Shown here piece by piece: positions 14,730 to 26,778 of a stretch of 64,000 nucleotides of DNA. A program made the translations under genes and the position numbers. The notes beneath the pieces are model-generated. The model was not told where the DNA came from. It saw nothing but the letters and a program-made list of their open reading frames with translations, and ran no database searches. Position 1 is the first letter of the stretch, and each line of letters opens with the position of its first letter. The stretch comes from Brachynemurus nebulosus (lineage: Eukaryota; Arthropoda; Insecta; Neuroptera; Myrmeleontidae), in contig JAPWDM010000005.1 of the NCBI GenBank assembly GCA_035578155.1, forward strand, positions 1,302,001 to 1,366,000, written 5' to 3'.

Positions 14730-14915
14730 ATGTTGAGTAGTTACCAAGAAAAAAATTTTTGTAAATTTTTAATTTTTTTAGTTATCTCCGTAACTACTCA
14801 GCTTTGGCCGCCAAAATTGTATTACAGCCTCACCATACCGTTAATACAGTTATTAAAATAATTCGCTTCCGGGGCCGATTCACCTATACTTATCCGGCTA
14901 TACCCTTTGAACTAT
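14730..14915. repeat. Dispersed repeat ending CCGGCTATACCCTTT
   Basis: Same family as 22375-22525, in direct orientation, with AACTACTCAGCTTTGGCC and ATTCGCTTCCGGGGCCGATT. The terminal motif is also the end of the long foldback element at 16255-18105. Confidence 0.78.
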
Positions 14916-15311
14916 TAACGAAAAACTTAAAAATATTTCCGACTCTATCTATATGGGCATAGGGTTTCAATTGTTTTGTTGGCGAGTTCACACCAGAGAT
15001 TGAAAAAAAAAAAAAACTTTTTTTTTAAATTTATAAAACAAACGTTTTAAAAATGTTTTAAAAATATATTCTTATGTTTTAAATCATGTTTTTATTAGTT
15101 TAATTTAAATATATGTTTTAAATATTTTAAACTTGTTTAAACAGGTTTAATTCCTTTAATTTCATATAGAAAAAAATTTTCTGTCTCAAAAAGCCAAATA
15201 CGTGACGTCATACTAGGGAAGGGGGTCTCACAAATCTGACCAACTGTGACAAAGACGGGGGAGGGGTCAAAAAATCACGAAATTAGTGTGACGTACTGTA
15301 TGGATGACCTC

Positions 15312-18300
15312 TAAGTAGTAGGGTAGGGTCGTGTAAGACGACGCACTTAACATTTAAGTGGCTATAAAAAAAAATAACGGAAAATGTTATAGAAGTGTAT
15401 TTGTTCTAATACCTTAATGATTAGTTAACGCTGTGGCAAAGGATTTTTATTACAAACTCCATACCAATCGAATTAAATAAAAAAAAAAATCATAAAATGG
15501 GAAATGCACACTCTTACACGACTGGTTGTTTAAAAGTGCGCATTGAAGTCGGTAAGATGGCACAATTATTAAAAAGCTTAGTACTTTACACAAACCACAT
15601 TTAAACAATCCGGCACCTACGTAACAGGTGAATTTCTTATGTTAGTACTTCTCCCTATTTTTCGTTATTCTAAACGTTGATCGTAAATATTCTAAACTAA
15701 GATCGTAAGTAAACGGTAGGTCGTAGCGAAAAAATAACGAATTTTTTAAAAGCTCAATCGAAGCAAGTTATGGGTGTTGGAAACAATGTTCCAACATATT
15801 TTTTATCATTGGAAACCATTCCAAAAATAATTTTTATTTTTTGAACAAAACATTGTTATTAATTGAACAATAATTTTAATTTTGTAGGAACCTTTGTAAA
15901 AAACATAAAAATATTCAATTTGTTTATAAAAATTAAAAACAATTCATTATTAAATTACAATTCAACAAGAACGCACGTATATATACGTGCGTTTCATTTT
16001 ATATAACCATTATTATGGTGAATTGTAATGATTTTTTTGTATTAATGTAAAAAAGTTTTAAAATCTAAAAATTTATTATAATTTTCATACAATTATTGTT
16101 GTGAAAATAAAGTGCTTTATAATGTAAAAATATTGTGTGTTTAATAACTTAAAAAATTTAATTCTTCATGCTATAACAATGGGTATTCCAAACGTATTAC
16201 GACTATTAAAACCTACTTTTCGTTATCGAAAATTATCGATATCGAACTAGTTTTTATAAAGGGCATAGCCGGGTAAGATAGAGAAAACGGCCCTTGACGC
16301 AAAATTGATTGTTTTTATAGAAAATAATACTTCTTGGCCTCAGATACATTCCTGCCAAATTTCAACCCTCTGAGGCTAATAGTTTATGAATACACAAACA
16401 GACAAAAATTTTCAAAAAAAATTTTTTTTACGGAATTACTGAGCCAATTTATTTGAGTTTAATATATATTGTGTACCCACCTTAAACAAAGTAATAAAAA
16501 AAAATTAACGTTATATACCTTTATTATGCTAACTTTTTTAAATTTTTAAATTTAAGTAAATTTTTTTTGGCACTTACGCGTTAGCGACACCCACCATTTT
16601 TTGCTCAATAATATGTCTCTTAGTACTCTATAACATATATTTTTACGGAAAAATTTTAGTTGGTAGATTATAGTAATATTTCAATACAAATGCATGTCAT
16701 GTTCGGTACTACATATATTACTTATGTATAAAAAGGACCATAAAGTGAAGCATCTGCCTGATTTTTAAAACACAGTAGAACTCTGAGGAGTGCAATAAAA
16801 TGTTCTCTTCCCCCCTGAATTGCAGTTATTGGAGTTCCTGTGACGGTTTAAAAAAATGTATATTTTGACTTGTTATAAAAAATATGTTTTAACATGTTAA
16901 AAAATAATTTTCAAGGTTAATTTTACCATGAATCTGAATATTTGAATGAAATAAATAAAATTATCTCAGCATATTTACTAATTAAAATTACATCTAACTC
17001 AATAAAAATTATGTTTTAGAAATTTTATTTAAATAAAGATAATAATAATAACAATAATACGTCTTAAATGTTATATTGTTTTAATAATAATAAACATTAA
17101 GTTAACAGATTGGAACAAAAAACTTCAACAATATATAGTAATAACAAAAGTCCGGCTAAAACTTGTTGTAGTAGTATTACATGTAGGTACATATAACTAA
17201 CTTGAACAGACCCTCTCACTTGATGTTTTTGTTGCACTTCTTAAGGAGGTGCAGAAAGTGGATTTTTTCTGTAATAAAATTACATACGTTCATAACAACG
17301 ACAAACAAGCTTAGACAAACGTCTAGCTTTATCTGCCGTTTGTCTTATTTTGCTAACACGATGACGCGTCATGGGGAATTATAACGAAATGACCAACTGG
17401 TATACTATTTTGATAGCTAATAAACTTTGTATGAAATTGTTGACGTCGTAATACGTGATGTATGAGCTAATAAAGTTTCACTTGACGTCTTACAAAGGAA
17501 AAAGCTCTAACAAAAGAGAAATCAATATCTATTTTGTTTTGTTAATAAAAGAAGACAAACGGCAGATAATGTTGGACTTTTGTAAATTTAAACTAGTTTA
17601 TCGTAGTTATGAACGTATGTAATTGTATTATTTTAGAAATAGGGTAGATATTTTACTTTATAGCCCTTTTTATACATAAGTAATATATGTAGTACCTAAT
17701 ATGGTATGCAGTTGTACTGAAATATTACTATGTTCTATAAACTATAATTTTTCCATAAAAACATATGTTATAGAGTACTAAGAGACATATTATTGAACAA
17801 AAAATGGTGGGTGTAGCTAACGCGTAAGTGCCAAAAAAAAAATTTACTTAAATCTAAAAATTTTAAAAAATTTGTATAAAAATACACAATATATATTAAA
17901 CTCAAATAAATCGGCTCAGTAATTTCGTAAAAAAAAAAATTCTTTTTGAAAATTTTTGTCTGTTTGTGTATTCATAAACTATTAGCCTCAGAGGGTTGAA
18001 ATTTGGCAGGAATGTATCTGCGGCTAAGAAGTATTATTTCCTATAAGAACAATCAATTTTGCGTCAAGGGCCGTTTTCCCTATCTTACCCGGCTATGTCC
18101 TTTGCTATAATTGGTTAATTTTGGGCTCCATTAGTGATTTTATTACCAATAGAATATTTTTTAAAAAATTACTTTTTGTTATTGTTACTTTTCGTAATCG
18201 CAAACTTTTGAATTTGGAACTTGGTTTACACGAATTTACACTATACGGAAGTTTGCTGTATAGAATTCCTTAGAAAAGTTTAAAAAAAAAAAACATAATA

Positions 18301-18740
18301 AAAGAAACTGTCATGTAAGACTGCGTGCACCGTCTTACACGGCCCTGTACTGCGCCATCTTACACGCCTGCCTAATTATTATCAACAAAATCATCCTGTG
18401 GGAACTATCCACGCGTTTTGACACGAATTAAAGTGATCAGATCTAATTCATGACTAACTTTATTAGCCATAGAAATATTTATAACTTTTAACTTGTTTCG
18501 AAATAAAACTGACAATTAGTAACACGTTTCATATTCGAGAAAAATAATATCAAATCGTACTAAAAATTCTAAACTTATCTAGAATATCGGGATTATGTCG
18601 TAAACCAATATTTTTGGTGAAAAATTACAGATATCCTAACACTTCAAAACACGATTAAAATTAGTTACAGATTTCATTCCTGTTTCGGAAAACAAGAGTG
18701 TGCACTCTTACCGATCGCGCCATCTTACACGACCCTACCC
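15312..18740. mobile_element. Candidate 3.4-kb composite element with TTACACG motifs
   Basis: Inverted ends containing AGGGTAGGGTCGTGTAAGA occur at about 15319 and 18732. TTACACG-type motifs recur near both ends (about 15530, 18328, 18358, 18725). The interior holds a dispersed repeat (15719-16254) interrupted by the long foldback element. No convincing target duplication was found, so the outer limits are tentative. Confidence 0.5.
16255..18105. mobile_element. Long foldback element with about 450-bp inverted arms
   Basis: The ends AAAGGGCATAGCCGGGTAAG and AAAGGACATAGCCGGGTAAG are inverted and the match runs through about 16745 on the left and back to about 17645 on the right; further inverted pairs (TACATACGTTCATAAC and GTTATGAACGTATGTA) lie at about 17280 and 17610. 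The left arm contains about 500 bp absent from the right. Similar termini (TATCCGGCTATACCCTTT) end the repeats at 14730-14915 and 22380-22525. Confidence 0.75.
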
Positions 18741-18879
18741 TAACCTTTGAGGTTTTTCTGGTTCCGTGGTATACACTGCAAGACGAGCAAGTAAAAATAA
18801 AAATAGTTTTAAAAGCCCACGATGAAAAAGCTTTAAAAAAGCTCGTGTGTGGCATACCTGACCATATATTTTGTAGTAT

Positions 18880-19015
18880 AAGGCCAATTCGTATCGGCGT
18901 AAGCGTAAGCGGCTTGCGCTCAAGTGTAAGCAATATGCGCTTGAAAACAAGCACATTTGGCTTGCTATTGATATGTATGTAGATTCCTGTCTCACTTTCC
19001 ATGTTCAAGTGAGAA
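18880..19015. repeat. Partial relative of the GGGCCTATTCG MITE
   Basis: AAGGCCAATTCGTATCGGCG opens it and CCTGTCTCACTTTCCATGTT closes it, as in the copies at 23250 and 24840. Overlapping frames at 18661-19008 on both strands are artefacts. Confidence 0.55.
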
Positions 19016-19472
19016 GGATCTTAAACGTTTGAGAATGGTCATATTGGCTGAAACATATCATAAGAGTTTTTATATACAATAAAAGTGGTATTTTGCCAAG
19101 TAAAGTGTTTTTACTTACTAATATCATACTAAAGTAATTTAAATTAGTGTGATTGGTTCATTGGTAATTTGAGGGTAAACAGGGTAATTTGAGTATAGAT
19201 TTTCCATTTTTATTATCAAAACAACCCAGTTCCTTTTATAAATGTGATTGATTCGATAGAAGTTTTTTTTTTAGTGGTCCTAGGTGCCTAATTTAAAAAT
19301 GAAAAATCAACATCAAAAACCTACATTTCGTTTCCAATTGCATCATTCTATCATTTTATTTACGGTTTAAGTCATTGAAAATTTTGGTATACTTGATGTC
19401 ATCAGATACATCATGATAAAAGGAGGGGTGGGTATCGATAAGCTAAGGAAACTGACCCCAATATAACAAAAA

Positions 19473-19710
19473 TTCGTCAAGTGTGTGTTTTTGACACGCA
19501 CTAAGTAATGTCACCTCAGTGAAAGTGTTAATTTATGATTTTTTGGCTCGTTTTTTAAGTACAGTGAAAATACAGCCCTCTAGCGTTTATTCAATATATG
19601 CATGTACAACTCTATAATTATTATATTGTATATTATTATTATTATTATTATTATTAATTTTTCCCCCATTATAATCACACAACGAGATTAATATGTCATC
19701 CTTCGGTGAC
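19473..19710. repeat. Dispersed repeat (CACGCACTAAGTAATG family), copy 1
   Basis: TTCGTCAAGTG...TGACACGCACTAAGTAATG through CATCCTTCGGTGACATAAA recurs at 31783-31992. It includes an (ATT)n tract at about 19629-19654. It interrupts the left arm of the surrounding palindrome, which defines its ends. A weaker relative is at 63799-63860. Confidence 0.82.
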
Positions 19711-19743
19711 ATAAAAAATCTAACCATATTTTTTTGGTATTTC

Positions 19744-20472
19744 CAGAGCCGGTGCGACCACATAGGCGAACTAGGCGACCGCCTAGTGTGCCAGCAATCG
19801 AGGGACGCCAAAAATCTGAAAACGTAAAAAAATAAATTTTGCAAGTACTGTTTGCATTTTTGCATTTTGCGAAATCTAAACCAACGGCGATAATAAAATG
19901 AACCATACCTAGGAATTTCGCGCTATTTTCGCGCTCAACATAACTGCTATTCAAATCTTCCCAACGCCTATAATTTTAATAGTGGTCGGAAAACGACACT
20001 TCATGTTACACGATCTAATGTTATTCCAATTAATAATAGAAATGATTCCAGGCTACAAGAAATATATCAAATGTTAAAAAATTGCTTTTAAACATTTCTC
20101 TAATGCTTTAAAAAGTGTTGATATTTTTCTGAATTACATGATCAGCCAAGTGGTCGGAAAACGACAATTCATATTACACGATCTAATGTTGTTATTCCAG
20201 TTAATGACGGAAATGATTCTAGCCTAAAAGAATGGTGCAGGAAAGACTGGTAGGCTTGGTGACAACATCAGTTGAACAAGACCATCGTCGAGCGCCAACA
20301 AAATATTGATCACATATACTTTGTGAAAAACTTTTACATATTAAAAAGTTAAAGATTCATTGTATGATTTTTAACTGTTATTATTATGCCCAAATAAGTA
20401 TGATATTTATCAAGTTCTGGGACGCCAAAGGATATTTCGCCTAGGGCGCCAAAGAACCTTGCGCCGGCCTTG
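19744..20472. mobile_element. hAT-like element nested in a palindromic repeat
   Basis: 729 bp with ends CAGAGCCGGTGCGACC and CAAGGCCGGCGCAAGG and perfect 8-bp duplications GGTATTTC (19736-19743, 20473-20480). It splits the left arm of the surrounding palindromic element. Internal sequence AGTGGTCGGAAAACGACA occurs twice (about 19981 and 20151). No open transposase. Confidence 0.87.
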
Positions 20473-20896
20473 GGTATTTCTTATTATTTTAGTAAAATAC
20501 AGGACCCTAACCTAACGCTACAACAATTTAAAAGTAAAAGTGACTACGTTTTCTTCACAAGAAAAATCGAGAAACTGTAGTCAAAATAGCTTTTTTTTGA
20601 AAATTGTTCCCTTTTTTACTATATCAAGTTTTTTTTAGACATAAACGCTGTATTTTATATAAAACTCGATATAATAAAAAAGGGTTCATTTTTCCAAAAA
20701 AAAAAGCTATTTTGACTACAGTTTGTCGATTTTTCCTGCGAAGAAAACGTAGTCACTTTTACTTTTAAATTATTGTAGCGTTAAGTTAGGATCCTATATT
20801 TTACTAAAATAATGAGAAATATCAAAAAAAAAATATAGTTAAATTTTTTGTTATATTATGGGATCAATTTTCTTAGCTTATCTATACCCCTATTTT

Positions 20897-21554
20897 GAAT
20901 TAATCTCTGTTCAGGGGGTGGTCACGGAAGTCATGATCCCCCCTCCCCTATATCCGCTCTTGATTCATGTATATTTATGTAAAATAGGAAAACGATACAT
21001 AATATCACCATATCACTGATTCACATTAAATATCTACAATGTACATATATATTTGGTATCCAAAGTCCAGAGGCGTTTTCATCAAAATAATCAACACTAA
21101 AATAAACAAGGTAAGACAGAGCTTGTAAAAACATGTTACATGATGCGTAAAACAATAAACAGAGTATTGTTGTTATTACTTTTATATGTTATTAATGCGT
21201 ATTATTTTACATCTGACATAACCTACACAAATAGGTAAATTTATATATTGTTAAATATATTTTTACAATTCTGGTTCAATAAATTTCCTGGAGTGCAATT
21301 GATCATCATCTGAGAGTGGAATTAGCAGATGTCCGAATTCTCATACGTTTACCTTGCCCAAACTCTTCGACAAAATGTCCATCGGCAATCCAAATAAAAT
21401 AATGACTGAATAGATTGGAAATACAAAGGTATTATTTATTTATTTTTTTTTTTTTGAATAAAAAAAAAGTTTATTTATGTACATAAAATTACTTTTGTTT
21501 CGATTACAAATAAACATTTTATAAATATTTCCCCGATTTCAATAAATGATTACA
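20897..21554. other. No gene seen
   Basis: AT-rich spacer between a palindromic element and a GC-rich island. No open frame or inverted repeat of note. Confidence 0.55.
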
Positions 21555-21895
21555 TCTAGGGTAGGGCAGGTGGGGCAATTGCCCGGGGGCCCGGGTCTAA
21601 GAGGGGAGCCCGGACGCGTGATTAGGGGCCCGGCGAAAATGAGGTTTTTCTAATTTTGGGCTACAATTGTGATTGTTTGGGTTAGGTATATTTAGGGGGC
21701 CCGAGACTTTGTTTGCTCGTCGATGCTATTTTTAGAAAAAATGTCGGGCCAAAAAGAGGGCCCGCAAGCTGAATCAGGGGCCCGGGAAAAGTTAGACGAG
21801 GTTCTTTTTTTGCTCGCCAGTTATTTTTTCAGGGGAGAAAATTTTTCTTGTGCCCGGTGCCCGAGAGTCATCGCTCTCACCGGCCCTGACGGTAG
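21555..21895. repeat. GC-rich island, probable hAT-type repeat
   Basis: Many GGGCCCG blocks, with possible inverted ends GGGCAGGTGGGGCAATTGCC and CAGGGCCGGTGAGAGCGATG. No 8-bp duplication was found. In an AT-rich window the composition alone marks it as foreign to its neighbours. Confidence 0.5.
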
Positions 21896-22374
21896 GTAAC
21901 TAAAACCAAGGTTTGTACCAATACCCTACTACCCCGGTATCACTCTAAAAATAGTTGTCGAATTTGAGAAAAAATAATAACCTTTTTATCTTTATATATA
22001 ATAGCTATTTTTCCCTTTAATTATTTCCGTTAATAACAACTAATAAGGTTTATAACAAGTTTAAACAGGTGCAGGATCACAAAATTTTATTGGGTCTGTG
22101 GACATAAAAATTGTCAATTCAGCCCTGACTATAATACTCAAATTCCTGAGTTTACAATGCTGTTGCTGCAAGCGACATAACGCTTAGGTAATGGCAACAG
22201 TCTAAGGTCTGAGCAAATAGTGTATAAATGTTTATGGTGGGAGTGCTAAAGAAAGTGTGCCAGAGTGCTATTTTTTAGTGACCGACCGAACCTTCGGTTT
22301 CGATTTCGGCCAAAAAATCTAGTTTCGGCCATAGTTTCGGGTTCGGGCTTAGGTATAGAATCTAGGTTCGGCCA

Positions 22375-22695
22375 AATTTTTTTTAATTATCTCCATAACT
22401 ACTCAGTTTTGGCCGCCAAAATTGTAGATATCAATTACTTACAGTCTTACCATACCGCCAATATAGTTATTAAAATAATTCGCTTCCGAGGCCGATTCAC
22501 CTATACTTATCCGGCTATACCCTTTAAATAATTTCCGTTTTCTTGGCTTTATCTCTTTGATTATTGTACTTACGTAAATTTGAAAATTTGCAGTTTGTTT
22601 TTAGAAAAGAACAGAAGATTGATTTGTTTCGAATGTAAGAATTATTTAATTTTTTTAACAATGACTCATGCTCAATTGTATTTGAAACGGGGTAT
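22375..22695. repeat. Two adjoining dispersed repeats
   Basis: 22375-22525 (CTCAGTTTTGGCCGCCAAAA ... CCGGCTATACCCTTT) recurs at 14770-14915. The adjoining 22517-22695 (TTTCCGTTTTCTTGGCTTTA and onward) recurs in gene A intron 2 at 28300-28475. Frames here are not genes. TTTCGG-rich text at 22284-22375 precedes it. Confidence 0.8.
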
Positions 22696-23017
22696 ACAAA
22701 AATTTTACCTAACAACTGAATATTTACGTTTGTTTTTAATAAATTTCAAATACTATATAATTTTAATGTATTGTATTTATAGATTTGTACCAAATTTTTA
22801 TCGTTTATTGTGAAATTTCATGTTAGTCGTAGATAAAGTATAGTACGTAACTCGGCTGCGCGGCTCTTACGTAACTTTTTCGCTCGTATGTAATATGCAA
22901 CTTACAACCTCAATCACGTAATATACTATTACGGGATTTTTCTTAAAATTTTCATTATACTCGATTTTTTTCAATTCTCCATACTTCAAATTACCAAAAA
23001 CACTTCTTTTTACCTAT

Positions 23018-23051
23018 GGGACGGCTAGGTTTACATAAACCTAGCCGTCCC
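23018..23051. repeat. Perfect hairpin GGGACGGCTAGGTTTA
   Basis: Two 16-nt arms around a CA centre. GGGGACGGCTAG appears again at about 23179. In a transposon-rich gap it may be joined element ends; a terminator role is not suggested in a eukaryote. Confidence 0.85.
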
Positions 23052-23249
23052 TTTTGTTTTACATGTTTTCTCGAAAACTGTTAGAGCATCTAATTTTTTA
23101 CTGACACACCTAAATAATACCTAAAATACACCTATTCTTCATCTAGTTGTTTTTTGGGATTTTTAAAAATTTTTGTTTTGGGGACGGCTAGCTTTATGGA
23201 GGTCCATTTTATTACATCATTACATCATAATATAAGATAAACCATTCAA

Positions 23250-23581
23250 ATTATGGGCCTATTCGTACCGCACCAAGTCAAAGTGTCTTGCTCTTACTTT
23301 TAAGACCATTCCACTTGCTTTGAAGAACTTTTGTCTTACTTTGGAGATATTTGTATGTTCCTGTCTCACTTTGATACGATGATTGTAGCATACATAGTTT
23401 ATAGTCAGTAATAGCGTTCGGTATACATCGTACATATCCTTCACCCTTCTCTCAAGAACACGGAAAGTGAGACAGGAACATACAAATATCTCCAAAGTAA
23501 GACAAAAGTTCTTCAAAACAAGTGTAATGTTCTTAAAAGTAAGAGCAAGACACTTTGACTTGGTGCGGTACGAATAGGCCC
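23250..23581. mobile_element. MITE with about 120-bp inverted ends (GGGCCTATTCGTAC)
   Basis: The ends GGGCCTATTCGTACCGCACC and its inverse bound 332 bp, with TAT on both sides. The arms contain CTTACTTTTAAGA, GTATGTTCCTGTCTCACTTT and relatives. Related pieces are at 18880-19015 and 24765-24958. The 85-codon minus-strand frame across it is an artefact. Confidence 0.78.
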
Positions 23582-24338
23582 TATGCTACGAATGATCTAA
23601 ATTTAGGACAATAAAATTACATGTAGCATTGTTGTCATTGTTGGTTGAATTGCCACCTATGAATGATACTGATAACTTATCGCATGTTTATTGTCTTGTT
23701 TATACTCCTGCTGGCACTAATCATGTACTCACTGCTCAGAGTTACTCCATCTATTAATCAAACGTTGAACTTACATTATAATGTAAGTTCAGTACTATAC
23801 TACGTGAAACTGCGGCATATGGAGGGTAGATACCAGGAGCACCATCTCTGTATCAAAAAGTGTCCATAGAAAGGCGTAAATAGTGGCGGCGCTACTGTAG
23901 CAAAAGGGTAAATTTAGAGAAGTAAACAAGGAAAGAAAAACATCCGCGTTGTTATGTAATTATTGTTTTTTTATTATAATTGTTACATATAATAGTTTTA
24001 TTATTTTAAAAATTTTTATAAAACTCAACACAAAAAAATCACTATACTCTTTTGCTACTCTAGCGCTATTCTGGCGAGTTTTTGAACTGTTACTTAGTAC
24101 TTAAAACGGGACACTTTTTGAACTATTTTTCTATTGTTTTCCGTACACGATAGTCCTCCTTATATTCTACACTCCATACTGCGGCAAAATTAAGTTTATA
24201 CTCATAGAATTGATCAAAAACAGTCAAACACTGAATTTTAAATTTTACTTTATATACCCAGATCAAACTTTTGATAGTACGAATAAAAGTTTAAATAATA
24301 ATAAAATGTATACCGTCCAATTACTACAGTGGTCTTAA

Positions 24339-24496
24339 CCGGACAGCATTTTCACGCGAAAATTGCCATTGAAGTATAAAAATGGCCAATTTTGAATCCT
24401 TTAACGAACGAAGTGGAGCAGTGTAAACAATTGACTTTGTGTAGTATTTCGGAATATTTGATTTAAAAGAAATTTTCGCGTGAAATTCCTGTCCAG
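24339..24496. mobile_element. 158-bp MITE flanked by TTAA
   Basis: The ends CCGGACAGCATTTTCACGCG and CTGGACAGGAATTTCACGCG are inverted with TTAA on each side (24335-24338, 24497-24500). TTAA targeting fits piggyBac- or Kolobok-type elements. A second, opposite end fragment at 24573-24590 completes a larger palindrome. Confidence 0.72.
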
Positions 24497-24580
24497 TTAA
24501 AAAAGATTCCATTGTATTAATAATTATTAATAATAATAATAATAATTATTAATACAATGGAATCTTTTTTAACTGGACAG
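24489..24580. repeat. Perfect palindrome, 41-nt arms
   Basis: 24489-24529 pairs exactly with 24540-24580 around a 10-nt (AAT)n centre, joining two facing ends of the TTAA-flanked MITE family. Confidence 0.9.
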
Positions 24581-24753
24581 CAATTTCACGCTGTTAATAC
24601 CCGTTTAAACAAACCATATGGAAAAATTTTTTTGTCTCAAAATGCCGGACTTTTTACTGCCAGTGATAATTACAATAGATAAGGTTACAAAAAAAGAGAA
24701 AAGAAAAAAAATCAAAGATCCCAACATCAAAAAGTGAACCCTAGAAATTAGTA

Positions 24754-24958
24754 TTAGCGTTCGGTATGCATCGTATACAGTATACGATGTATACCGAACG
24801 CTAAACTTGACCCTTCTCTCTAGAACATGGAAAGTGAGACAGGAATATACAAAAATGTCAAAAGCAAGCCAAGTGTAATTTAAAACAAGTGCAAATTGAT
24901 TCAAAACGAGAGCAAGTGGCTTTGGCTTAGACCGATACGAATCGGCCCTATGTTCATA
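24754..24958. repeat. Relative of the GGGCCTATTCG MITE with a hairpin
   Basis: Contains AACATGGAAAGTGAGACAGG and ends CGATACGAATCGGCCCTATG. A 25-nt-arm hairpin (24754-24778 with 24780-24804, one mismatch, centre GTATACAGTATAC) sits at its left edge. Confidence 0.65.
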
Positions 24959-26778
24959 AAATTGAATACTATTTAGAATTATACCATATTTGGGAAAATC
25001 TGTCACAGATGGCGGCACCTGTACTAGTGAATATCGCCATATTGCAGGACGAGTTAACTCGTCTTAATCATTTAAAGAGTCAAAGTTTAATGCTAGTTAT
25101 AAATTGTAGAACCAACTCAAAATAGTTTTGAGTATAAGTCAAATTGATAATCCAAATTTTAATATTAAAAGTAAAATTTTTTGTCTCAAGTTATTGAAAT
25201 TCTCTTACAATTAATGAAACCGTACAAAATTCTCTAAAAAAAAAATATCCACCAAAAGCGAATTGGATTCACACAATTAGGGTGCCGTACAGCAAGCACT
25301 GAGCAATCAATAGGCCAAATTAATTGGTCGATTCTGTAACTATTAACAGTCTGTAAAACCTCTGTTAGACTGTTAAATTACAGAATGTTAAAAAATGGTA
25401 TTCTGTACGCAATTTTTAACAGAAATGTTAGCTAACATTCTGTTATTTCTCTGTAAACTTTACAGCACTCAAAACACTCGCCATAAACTTTACAGAGCTG
25501 TTAAATAGACTAATCACTATGGATATTATTAAATATTGGTAATTTTGATTTTTGCGTTTTTTACAAATTCAATATTTTGACGTTTCAATTTGTCATTTTT
25601 TGAATTATTTGATATCCGTAAGTATGTAATCATGAAGTATTTTTTGTAGTAAGAAGACTGTTGAGAAAATAGTGCAGTGTTCTTAAATCGGACAGGATGT
25701 TTTTTCAAATAAAATAAATTTATTATGAATTATATTTTTTTTTATAAACAGTGAATGTTTTCGGGACAAAATCGCACTGACACAATTTGTCCACATGAAG
25801 CGTTTTACCTTTTCTTGACAGTGCTTCAGTTATTTAATTAATATATTTCATCAAGTATTCTTATTCATAGTACTGTCAATTCTTATTTTGTTGTTTACGT
25901 ATTTAATACACAATGCATTGTCTTTTGATAGGGAATAAGCGCTCCTTACTTCACTTGTTTTCACAATTTTTTTAAAAACATTATTACCCATAAAAGTGTC
26001 AATAATTTATGAAAAATTTTCCCCAGAGACTTGGTGGGCTTAAAGTATTTCTAAAACTATCGGTATCGATATCTATGGAAACCTCCGATGTGTGTAAATT
26101 AGATATCGAAATTATAGCATTATAGGTACATATGCTTATTTTACCATTTGACGAGTGACGTGAAATATTATACCATTATAAGGAACTGGTTGTCTAGAGA
26201 ATTCCCGAATATCTAATTTAGAAATAGCTTAACCCATAATCATGATAATTTTACGTGAGTTTAATATACATGAGTAATGTACATAATTTACCTCTCCATT
26301 TAACATAAATCGCTATAAGAGAATTAAACTTTATTTATTTATATTTAAATCTTATTAAAATTTGCTTGTTATTTAAAATATTTTTTTCAGTAACAGTACA
26401 CTGTCGAAATGTCCATAATTTTCCGATAATCTATATGGTTCAATATCTACTAACCCTATTAAAATCAAAATTTTAGCTTTAGAAACCTAAGAGATCGGGG
26501 GGAAGGTGGTCATTTCTCCTTTTTTGGGGGGTCAAAGTCATCAAGACCTAACATTCCTCTGAAAAAAACCTCTTTAACAGACGGACAGACGAAGTTATAG
26601 TTAAAATGAAAAAGGAACTTATATAACTCAAAAAAATCTAGTGATGACATTAGACGGACCGTTTATTTGTCACTTATACAATAGAATAAATATACTATAT
26701 TCTGTTGGTAAATATAACAATTTATTTAAAGCTTAATAACAATTAATTACAACAAAAATTCCCAAATAAAAGACTTAA
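24959..26778. other. Gene A downstream spacer
   Basis: No gene seen. 25325-25510 contains AACATTCTGT/ACAGAATGTT inverted motifs. AATAAATTG on the minus strand at about 26717-26725 is a candidate poly(A) signal for gene A, 55-60 nt past its stop. Confidence 0.5.

Larger units (their letters stand above)
19426..20896. mobile_element. Palindromic (foldback) element split by two insertions
   Basis: The outer left arm (GGGTATCGATAAGCTAAGG at about 19432) is inverted at 20870-20893, and the inner arms (GTAAAAGTGACTACGTTTTC and neighbours) pair from 20481-20645 to 20655-20822. The left arm is interrupted by a repeat (about 19473-19710) and by a hAT-like element (19744-20472). Without them the arms would each be roughly 250 bp. 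Confidence 0.78.

Noticed and set aside
21555..21895. Complete hAT element with defined target duplication
   Set aside because: The ends look hAT-like but no matching 8-bp flanks were found, so it is listed only as a repeat.
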